Below the pieces are notes generated by a model. The model worked only from the letters and a program-made list of their open reading frames with translations, did no database searches and was not told the DNA's origin. Positions 7,501-11,838 of a stretch of DNA of 11,838 nucleotides are shown one piece after another. The position numbers were made by a program, and so were the translations under genes. This DNA comes from Oscillospiraceae bacterium (lineage in GTDB: Bacteria; Bacillota; Clostridia; Oscillospirales; Ruminococcaceae): assembly GCA_020024175.1 (NCBI GenBank), contig JAHHUB010000036.1:1-11838 (forward strand). The letters run 5' to 3'. Each line of letters opens with the position of its first letter. Positions within the stretch are counted from its first letter, which is position 1.

Positions 7501-7605
7501 GTAAAGGAAGCAGGCTGTGATTTAATTCAGGGATATTACTATTTCAAACCAATGGAAGTTAATAAAGTTTATAAGCTACTTGCAGAGGAATACAGAAATA
7601 AGTAA
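4519..7605 (+). CDS. PAS-GAF-GGDEF-PAS-GGDEF-EAL c-di-GMP phosphodiesterase
   Basis: A 1028-residue soluble signalling protein. Domains: PAS (about 1-115, with C52, C60, C63 and C66 in a CYNVL...CEPCSFC cluster), GAF (about 135-285), GGDEF (about 296-435) with GKDEF at 370-374, PAS-like (about 480-598), a second GGDEF (about 604-760) with SGVRC at 679-683, and EAL (about 776-1020). The first GGDEF lacks an RxxD I-site; the second has lost the signature entirely, so neither should synthesise c-di-GMP, although they might bind GTP or c-di-GMP as regulators. The EAL domain reads ETLLRW (E808) and keeps N865, E897, D927-D928, K948, E984 and Q1004, the metal and catalytic set of active phosphodiesterases. 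It should hydrolyse c-di-GMP to pGpG. Start choice: ATG 4519 with GGA at 4511-4513 fits better than the in-frame TTG at 4501 (six residues longer), which lacks a clear ribosome binding site. Confidence 0.93.
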   Translation: METLQDLFDYFEGLDEIVYISDIETNELVFMNCHLREILGYTEKNIYKGKKCYNVLQGNCEPCSFCNNKTLEIGKFETWAHENQVLNQRFVVKDTVVISNGRKYRVEVAYEVNKTGIEKTAYYFTRHKAVLNECLQLFFSTTDPEESLDKLLEYLGNTFHGDRAYIFEISEKDITDNTYEWCAPGIKPQIELLRNLPLSDIGYWVHIFSQGKTVEIQNIEEIRNEHPSTYSLLKPQKIESLVAGAIWDNGRLIGFIGVDNPDPKLVPLLAQVLKELGGYMMSQFQRRDIYQRFNKMSYCDLLTGAYNHNAMIEHNMLSKQWKSFGAVYCDINNLKETNETQGHDAGNHLIQECYDILQRLLNTEWIYHLGKDEFVALYYDTEESVIKNDYEALKLAAIQNTCQISIGYAWSDNQPINTEQIMNRANTMLYKEKEHYYELLTRLLDITPSQNKEALSFSTDKNITDYQMKLQRFLSNTYCDMVFLLATLSNDNGTNYFFFGDMQKNLYFISENMRERFGFKNNVVSDLINEWASRIADEDLLKKFWDDINALLYKRKNCHDLRYKINDVNGNSIWIHCVGEIKWNEDGTKPLFFAGRISHQDEDFVVDNLTNFPTESVLVKHLARIQKSNQNCQLIGFSFHNITQINNHHGRSYGDNLIKEITNKLFDKMSNYLTFYRLSGVRCVALTEPHSDEEIRKIIYQIKSITNEVYQSHGMAFQQTCSFSLMKYPHGDVSPEDFIENIVSLIKVAHQSPSHMYIDDSDGNMKKIQKLSDMENQLIKNIINGMENFRIVIQPVVSTDNGRPVGGETLLRWRFNDEEVSPGVFIPIIENEHMIHVIGRWVFEQAVHSCVRILSYISDFYLTVNVSLQQLYDEGFTDFIRNTLMKYDLDGKHIVIELTESCMDDQPEKLERFVKECNDMNIRIALDDFGSGYSSLRVLLRYPSCIIKLDRSLLVEMTDSFEKNAFITSIVYACHQFGKKVCMEGVETNYQNELVKEAGCDLIQGYYYFKPMEVNKVYKLLAEEYRNK

Positions 7606-7611
7606 AATGAC

Positions 7612-7650
7612 AAAATACTCGAAAATCTCTAAAGATTTCCGAGTATTTTT
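7612..7650 (+). terminator. Terminator of the c-di-GMP operon
   Basis: AAAATACTCG (7612-7621) pairs with CGAGTATTTT (7640-7649). Inside that, AAATCT and AGATTT pair around a four-base loop, with one mismatch between the two helices. A T run (7646-7650) follows. It starts six bases after the stop codon and closes the two-gene signalling operon. Confidence 0.88.
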
Positions 7651-7714
7651 ATATAACATCATAAGGAAATTTATACTAAACTATTATGCCAATATTTAAT
7701 CAATCATTGGATTA

Positions 7715-7743
7715 TTGACGAAATTTTTATAAAATGTTATAAT
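7715..7743 (+). promoter_or_regulatory. Promoter of the Cys-rich protein / acetyltransferase operon
   Basis: TTGACG (7715-7720) and a perfect TATAAT (7738-7743) are 17 bases apart. Transcription would start near 7750, giving a leader of about 24 bases. The surrounding 36 bases closely match the distal promoter at 137-172. Confidence 0.75.
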
Positions 7744-7773
7744 TTTAAAAAATATTTTAAAAGGTGATAATTT

Positions 7774-8481
7774 ATGGGATATAAGGAAAATTGCATTGTT
7801 TGCGGAGAAAGACTGGAGTATTTGTCAGACCCTGTAGAAATGGAATGTATGTACTGCCATAAAAAATTTATAAGCCAGGTTCAGTGCGAAAAAGGTCATT
7901 TTATCTGCGATGAATGCCACAGCAAAAACGGTATTGATATTGTAGTTCAGGCTTGTATTTCCACAGATAAAACCGACCCGTTTAAAATAGCTGATGAACT
8001 TTTTCTTGATAAAAGAATACATCTTCACGGTCCCGAACACCATGTTTTGGTGCCGTCAGTTTTGACAGCGGCATATTTAAACAAAATCGGACAACCGGAA
8101 ATGAAAGAACGGTATCTTAGATTGTGCAAAGACAGAGGAAGTAAAATTCCGGGGGGATTTTGCGGATATGCCGGTTCCTGCGGTGCTGGAGTGGGTGTAG
8201 GAATTTTCTTTTCAATAATTGAACAGACTTCGCCCCTTAATAAAGAAAAATGGGGTTTTGTAAATAAAGCAGCAGGTGAAACACTTATGAATATTGGTAA
8301 GTATAAAGGTCCTCGCTGCTGCAAGAGAAATGCTTATATTGCTTTTGACACAGCCAATGAAATATTACAAAGAGAATTTGATGTCAGTCTTTGTGAAGGC
8401 AAACATTACTGTGGTTGGTTTAATAAAAACGAAGAATGTTTAAAAGAAACCTGCATTTATTATCCTAAAAAAGAAAAATAG
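7774..8481 (+). CDS. DUF5714-like cysteine-rich protein
   Basis: This 235-residue protein contains 17 Cys. The N-terminus carries zinc-ribbon-like pairs: CIVC (7-10), CMYC (25-28), then C38-EKGHFICDEC (45, 48) followed by His. A middle segment has HGPEHHVLVPSVLTAAYLN (85-103). Then come GGFCGYAGSCGAGVGVGIFF (127-146), similar in style to C-GCAxxG-C-C proteins, CC at 182-183, and four more Cys (207, 213, 222, 227). From memory this pattern fits family DUF5714 of anaerobes, whose function is not established. The Cys layout suggests zinc plus possibly an iron-sulfur or other metal site. There is no signal peptide. ATG 7774 follows AAAGGTG (7760-7766). The next gene begins eight bases after the stop, so the two are co-transcribed. 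I do not assign an enzymatic role. Confidence 0.75.
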   Translation: MGYKENCIVCGERLEYLSDPVEMECMYCHKKFISQVQCEKGHFICDECHSKNGIDIVVQACISTDKTDPFKIADELFLDKRIHLHGPEHHVLVPSVLTAAYLNKIGQPEMKERYLRLCKDRGSKIPGGFCGYAGSCGAGVGVGIFFSIIEQTSPLNKEKWGFVNKAAGETLMNIGKYKGPRCCKRNAYIAFDTANEILQREFDVSLCEGKHYCGWFNKNEECLKETCIYYPKKEK

Positions 8482-8489
8482 AGGGAAAT

Positions 8490-8975
8490 ATGCATATTGC
8501 TTTTGAAAATTTAGTCATACGAAATTTTGAAGAAAAAGATTTTGATGATTTATATAAATTATTGTCAGACGAAAAAGTTATGAAGTATTTAGAACCTGTA
8601 TTTTCAAGAGAAAAAACTGCAGAATTTCTAAAAATAGCAGGACTTACGGAAAATCCGCTTATCTATACGGTTTGCAGAAATGATAATTTTATAGGTTATG
8701 TTATTTATCATAAATTCAACGAGAAAAGCTATGAAATCGGATGGGTTTTGTCGCCAAAAGAATGGGGAAAGGGAATAGCAGATAAACTCACAAAAATTCT
8801 TATGGAATTTTCTCGAAATAAATGTGATTACTTAGTTATAGAATGTACTTCCGAACAAGTAATATCAAAACATATAGCTTTAAAAAACGGTTTTGAATAC
8901 TTTGGAAAATCAGGTGAATTAGAAAATTACAGGTTTAATCTAATAAAAGAGAAGCAGCAACAAAAAATTAAATAA
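8490..8975 (+). CDS. GNAT-family N-acetyltransferase (RimJ/RimL-like)
   Basis: This 161-residue protein should transfer the acetyl group of acetyl-CoA to an amine, either a protein N-terminus or a small molecule; the substrate cannot be read from the sequence. The family signature is clear: LVIRNFEEKDFDDLYKLLSD at the start (8-27), strand 4 YEIGWVLSPKEW (81-92), and the acetyl-CoA pyrophosphate-binding loop EWGKGIA (91-97, Q/RxxGxG type). SKHIALKNGFEYFGK (126-140) near the end matches the N-x-x-x-x-x-x-x-x-G-F pattern of RimJ/RimL-like enzymes. ATG 8490 follows AGAGGG (8481-8486), which overlaps the upstream stop region. I see no convincing terminator in the 252 bases that follow. Confidence 0.88.
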   Translation: MHIAFENLVIRNFEEKDFDDLYKLLSDEKVMKYLEPVFSREKTAEFLKIAGLTENPLIYTVCRNDNFIGYVIYHKFNEKSYEIGWVLSPKEWGKGIADKLTKILMEFSRNKCDYLVIECTSEQVISKHIALKNGFEYFGKSGELENYRFNLIKEKQQQKIK

Positions 8976-9155
8976 AATTTTGAATGTTGATATAAGCATA
9001 ATTATGTATGTGTTTTTAAGTTTTTCTGTGCTGACTGTTTATCTGATATTAATATTATTTGAAAAACTTTTTGAACCTTGTTTATATGCGTTAAACAGGT
9101 ATCATATACAAGTATTTATTTTTTTAAAAAAATGATACAACAGTTTGGGTATTAG

Positions 9156-9180
9156 CTAATATAATTTGATGTTATATTAG
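9156..9180. repeat. Perfect 9-bp inverted repeat, candidate operator
   Basis: CTAATATAA (9156-9164) and TTATATTAG (9172-9180) form a perfect dyad with a 7-base spacer. It lies 48 bases before the iron-sulfur gene and includes a TATAAT (9160-9165) that could serve as its -10, although no good -35 sits at the right distance. No T run follows, so a terminator is unlikely. Between 8976 and 9155 I see only A+T-rich sequence with weaker repeats (CTTGTTTA/TAAACAGG at 9077-9099, GTATCAT/ATGATAC at 9099-9138). Confidence 0.4.
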
Positions 9181-9227
9181 TAAAATATGGAAAATATTAA
9201 ATAATAAATTAAAATAATGGAGATAAT

Positions 9228-9932
9228 ATGAAAAGACGAATAATTGAAATTAATGAGGAAAAATGCAATGGCTGTGGAGCCTGTGCAAAAGCTTGTCATG
9301 AAGGTGCAATTTCTATGGTGAATGGAAAAGCCAAACTTATGAGAGATGATTACTGCGATGGGTTGGGAGACTGTTTGCCCAAATGTCCCACAGGAGCTAT
9401 AACATTTGTAGTAAGAGAAGCGGACGCTTATAATCATCTGGCAGTTATGGAAAATAAAGTGAAAAATAATAAAATCAGCAATCCTTGTATCACTGCTGGC
9501 TGTCCGGGTATAAAAGCTCAAAAAATAGAAAAATACAGCTTAGAAAACGAGGTTTCGGAATATGCACCCAGCAGATTGTCCCAATGGCCTGTTCAGATTA
9601 AACTGGCTCCGATAAAAGCACCTTATTTTGACAATGGGGATTTACTTATAGCAGCAGACTGCACAGCATTTTCCTATGGGGCTTTTCATGAAAAATTTAT
9701 AAAAAATCATATAACTTTAATTGGCTGTCCAAAGCTGGATGATGTGGACTATTCTGAGAAATTAGCTGAGATTATAAAAAATAATAATATAAAAAGCATT
9801 GATATGGTTCGTATGGAAGTGCCATGCTGCAGGGGTATAGAATTAGCAGTAAAAAAGGCTGTTGAAAAAAGCAGGAAAAATATTCCGATTAATATAAGCA
9901 TAATATCAATAAAAGGAGAAATTATAAATTAA
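9228..9932 (+). CDS. Ferredoxin-type 4Fe-4S protein with Cys-containing C-terminal domain
   Basis: This 234-residue soluble protein probably carries electrons. The N-terminal ferredoxin module has a complete CxxCxxCxxxC motif (C13, C16, C19, C23) for one 4Fe-4S cluster. The second motif, CDGLGDCLPKCP, has Cys at 43, 49 and 53 but Leu46 where the second Cys of a classic motif would be, so it may hold a 3Fe-4S or differently ligated cluster. I recall CDGLG-type sites in related clostridial proteins, so this may be typical of the family. The rest (about 80-234) is not a standard ferredoxin: it has CITAGC (87, 92), SRLSQWPVQIKL (115-126), C145, IGCPKLDD (C167) and PCCRG (200-201), which could bind a further cluster or disulfide. 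Partner and pathway are unknown. It appears monocistronic: a promoter and terminator-like hairpin follow before pyrC. ATG 9228 is preceded by the weak site GGAG (9219-9222). Confidence 0.87.
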   Translation: MKRRIIEINEEKCNGCGACAKACHEGAISMVNGKAKLMRDDYCDGLGDCLPKCPTGAITFVVREADAYNHLAVMENKVKNNKISNPCITAGCPGIKAQKIEKYSLENEVSEYAPSRLSQWPVQIKLAPIKAPYFDNGDLLIAADCTAFSYGAFHEKFIKNHITLIGCPKLDDVDYSEKLAEIIKNNNIKSIDMVRMEVPCCRGIELAVKKAVEKSRKNIPINISIISIKGEIIN

Positions 9933-9935
9933 GTC

Positions 9936-9964
9936 TTGATTATTATAATTTTAAAAAGTATAAT
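9936..9964 (+). promoter_or_regulatory. Promoter of the pyr operon
   Basis: TTGATT (9936-9941) and a perfect TATAAT (9959-9964) are 17 bases apart, beginning four bases after the iron-sulfur gene's stop. Transcription would begin near 9971, giving a leader of roughly 85 bases before the pyrC start. Confidence 0.6.
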
Positions 9965-9985
9965 ATATATGAAAATATAAAAATA

Positions 9986-10034
9986 AAAAAATCCTATCCG
10001 CAGTCAGTGAAAAACTATACGGGTGGGGTTTTTT
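9986..10034 (+). terminator. Terminator or attenuator in the pyrC leader
   Basis: A continuous 15-bp stem pairs 9986-10000 (A6, TCCTATCCG) with 10020-10034 (CGGGTGGGG, T6), allowing four G-U pairs, around a 19-base loop. The T run is part of the right arm. The hairpin lies after the pyrC promoter and before its ribosome binding site (GGAGG, 10045-10049). It may end the upstream iron-sulfur transcript, attenuate pyr transcription, or do both. I do not see a PyrR-binding loop. Confidence 0.75.
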
Positions 10035-10056
10035 GAGAAATTACGGAGGTGTGCTT

Positions 10057-11337
10057 TTGAAAATACTCATAAAAAACGGTCATATCACAGACCCTGCAAA
10101 TAATGTTGATAAAATTGCCGATTTGCTCATAGAAAACGGTAAAATTGCAGAAATAAAAGAAAATATTTCTCAAAGTTATGATGAAGTTATTGACGCAGAA
10201 GGAATGTATGTTGCGCCGGGATTTATTGACCCCCATGTGCATTTGAGAGATCCGGGACTTACCCACAAGGAGGATATTATCACCGGTACAAATGCGGCGG
10301 CAGCAGGAGGTTTTACAGGAGTTGCCTGTATGCCCAACACAAAACCCGTAATTGACAACGAGGAAACCATAAAATATATTTTAGACAAGGCAAAAGACGC
10401 AAAAGCCAAAGTTTACCCCATAGCTTCCATTACAAAGGGAATGAAGGGCGAAGAAATGAACGATTTTGAGGCTCTTTATAAGGCAGGAGCAGTTGCATTC
10501 AGCGACGATGGCAGACCTGTGGAAAATGCTGCCATGCAGCAAAAAGCTATGGAAGCCGCAGAAAGCCTTAATCTTCCTATTATAAGCCACTGTGAAGACC
10601 TTAAAATTATAAATGGCGGTATTATAAACAAAGGCGAAGTTTCCCAGCAGCTTGGTATAAAGGGAATGGACAGAACCAGTGAAGACAGTATAACAGCCAG
10701 GGAAATTGCCATTGCTGAGGGGACAAATACATCTATTCACATCGCCCATGTGTCCACTTGGGGCAGTGTGGGAATTATCAGAGATGCAAAAGCAAGAGGA
10801 GTAAAAGTAACCTGTGAAACCGCTCCTCACTATATGATATTTACAGACAAGGAACTTTTAAAAGAAAATGCCAATTTTAGAATGAGCCCTCCACTCAGAA
10901 CCGAAAAGGACAGACAGGCAGTGATAAAAGGCATTGCGGACGGCACTTTTGATATGATTGCCACTGACCATGCACCTCACTCTCCCGAAGAAAAAGCGGA
11001 TTTCAGAAAAGCTCCCAACGGAATTATAGGACTTGAAACTTCTTTTGCAGCAGCATACACCGCTTTAGTTAAAGGCAAAGTTATTTCTGTAAACAGATTG
11101 GTGGAACTTATGAGTACCAACCCTGCCAAAATGCTGAAAATAAAAGGTGGCAGTTTGTCAGTGGGCGAAAATGCCGATATTGTAATTTTTAAAGATGAAA
11201 AATGGACTTTCACAGAAAAGGAAATCCACAGCAAATCTAAAAATTCACCGTTTTTGGGTATGATATTTGATGGAAAAGTCAAGTACACAATCTTAAACGG
11301 TAAAATAACATATAATGACTGTGAAAAAGGAGAATAA
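10057..11337 (+). CDS. pyrC: Dihydroorotase (class I)
   Basis: This 426-residue cytoplasmic zinc enzyme interconverts carbamoyl-aspartate and dihydroorotate, the third step of de novo pyrimidine synthesis. It belongs to the amidohydrolase family. Visible motifs are DPHVHLRDPG (H60, H62, substrate-binding R64), FSDDGRPV (D150-D151, the metal-bridging Asp position of class I enzymes), ISHCED (H178), HIAHVST (H231), CETAPHY, and ATDHAPHSPEEK (catalytic D304). All active-site residues are present, so it should be functional. Start choice: TTG 10057 lies seven bases after GGAGG (10045-10049) and gives the usual MKILIKNG beginning. The in-frame GTG at 10051 abuts the ribosome binding site, and the TTG at 10033 overlaps the terminator hairpin. 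It is the first gene of the visible pyr operon; pyrF starts four bases after its stop. Confidence 0.95.
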   Translation: MKILIKNGHITDPANNVDKIADLLIENGKIAEIKENISQSYDEVIDAEGMYVAPGFIDPHVHLRDPGLTHKEDIITGTNAAAAGGFTGVACMPNTKPVIDNEETIKYILDKAKDAKAKVYPIASITKGMKGEEMNDFEALYKAGAVAFSDDGRPVENAAMQQKAMEAAESLNLPIISHCEDLKIINGGIINKGEVSQQLGIKGMDRTSEDSITAREIAIAEGTNTSIHIAHVSTWGSVGIIRDAKARGVKVTCETAPHYMIFTDKELLKENANFRMSPPLRTEKDRQAVIKGIADGTFDMIATDHAPHSPEEKADFRKAPNGIIGLETSFAAAYTALVKGKVISVNRLVELMSTNPAKMLKIKGGSLSVGENADIVIFKDEKWTFTEKEIHSKSKNSPFLGMIFDGKVKYTILNGKITYNDCEKGE

Positions 11338-11341
11338 TATC

Positions 11342-11838
11342 ATGGCATTTGACAGACTTATTGAGAAAATTATAGAAACACAAAACCCCACAGTAGTAGG
11401 CCTTGATCCAAAACTCTCATATATCCCTGAAGAAATTGTAATGGAATGTTTTAAGAAATACGGAGAAAATGCTGAAGGTGCAGCTCAGGCTTTTCTAATA
11501 TTCAACAAGGGTATTATTGACGCTGTATGTGATATTGTTCCCGCTGTGAAGCCACAATGTGCTTACTATGAGGCATTAGGCTGGCAAGGTATGAAAGTAT
11601 TGGCTGAAACCATAGAGTATGCCCAAAGCAAGGGTATGTTTGTAATAGAAGATGGCAAGAGAAATGACATAGGTTCTACTATGGAAATGTATGCTGTGGC
11701 ACATTTGGGTGAAAATAAAGTGGGTGAAAACACCTTTAAACCATTTGGTGCTGATGCACTCACTGTAAACGGATATTTGGGTACGGACGGAATACAACCT
11801 CTTCTTCCCATTTGCGAAAAAGAGGACAAGGGTATGTT
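11342..11838 (+). CDS. pyrF: Orotidine-5'-phosphate decarboxylase, type 2 (partial, cut by window end)
   Basis: ATG 11342 follows AGGAG (11328-11332), which overlaps the end of pyrC. The open frame runs off the window after 165 residues; type 2 PyrF proteins are usually about 270-310 residues. The enzyme decarboxylates OMP to UMP, the last step of UMP synthesis. Diagnostic segments are NPTVVGLDPKLSYIP (15-29), FNKGIID (54-60), VPAVKPQCAYYEALG (66-80), the catalytic EDGKRNDIGST (103-113, K106 and D109) and TVNGYLGTDG (141-150). The long insertion between the first strand and FNKGIID is typical of the type 2 subfamily. It is translationally adjacent to pyrC. Further pyr genes probably follow outside the window, which is inference. 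Confidence 0.94.
   Translation, partial: MAFDRLIEKIIETQNPTVVGLDPKLSYIPEEIVMECFKKYGENAEGAAQAFLIFNKGIIDAVCDIVPAVKPQCAYYEALGWQGMKVLAETIEYAQSKGMFVIEDGKRNDIGSTMEMYAVAHLGENKVGENTFKPFGADALTVNGYLGTDGIQPLLPICEKEDKGM

Noticed and set aside
9077..9125. A terminator after the acetyltransferase gene
   Set aside because: The 8-bp hairpin at 9077-9099 contains a G-U pair and no T run follows it directly; the T run at 9119-9125 is about 20 bases away.
9969..9980. A leader peptide in the pyrC leader
   Set aside because: The only ATG after the promoter gives a three-codon frame with no ribosome binding site.
10033..10056. An upstream TTG start for pyrC, eight codons longer
   Set aside because: It lies inside the 3' arm of the terminator hairpin without a ribosome binding site, whereas TTG 10057 has GGAGG at ideal spacing and gives the normal N-terminus.
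11566..11829. Antisense frames over pyrF
   Set aside because: They are opposite a clear pyrF sequence with the catalytic DGKRNDIG segment and show no features of their own.

Overview
The window reads as a chromosomal segment of a low-GC Gram-positive anaerobe, most likely class Clostridia. The reasons are the A+T-rich sequence, strong AGGAGG-type ribosome binding sites, sigma-A-like promoters with 17-base spacers, U-tailed terminators, a ferredoxin-type iron-sulfur protein, large PAS/GAF/GGDEF/EAL signalling proteins, and a pyr cluster with a type 2 PyrF. I cannot name a genus. Every gene I accept lies on the + strand. I see no tRNA, rRNA, CRISPR array, insertion sequence or phage gene.

Region 1 (about 130-2880) is a metal-transport cluster. 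It has two candidate promoters, a 26-residue one-helix membrane microprotein, a 101-residue membrane-anchored protein whose tail alternates Cys with acidic residues, an intercistronic terminator, and a P1B-type metal ATPase whose usual CPC motif is replaced by F-S-C. A terminator closes the cluster.

Region 2 (about 2880-7650) is a cyclic-di-GMP module. A promoter, a compact potential RNA fold and a strong terminator (about 3052-3184) mark an unrecognised small RNA or riboswitch-like leader. After it come a second promoter, a diguanylate cyclase with an NTF2-like N-terminus, and 39 bases later a 1028-residue PAS-GAF-GGDEF-PAS-GGDEF-EAL protein. In that protein both GGDEF domains are degenerate and the EAL residues are intact. 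One gene should make c-di-GMP and the other degrade it.

Region 3 (about 7700-8975) holds a 17-cysteine protein resembling the DUF5714 family and a GNAT acetyltransferase, probably in one operon. Its promoter is strikingly similar to the distal promoter of region 1 (29 of 36 positions), which hints at shared regulation.

Region 4 (9228-9932) is a stand-alone iron-sulfur protein with one complete four-Cys cluster motif, one three-Cys motif and six further cysteines. A perfect inverted repeat lies upstream of it.

Region 5 (about 9936 to the end) is the start of a de novo pyrimidine operon. A promoter is followed at once by a 15-bp terminator-like hairpin (candidate attenuator), then pyrC (dihydroorotase, TTG start) and pyrF (OMP decarboxylase type 2, cut off by the window end).

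The items most worth following up are the RNA at 3052-3184, the microprotein and Cys-tail protein coupled to the unusual ATPase, and the pyrC leader hairpin.
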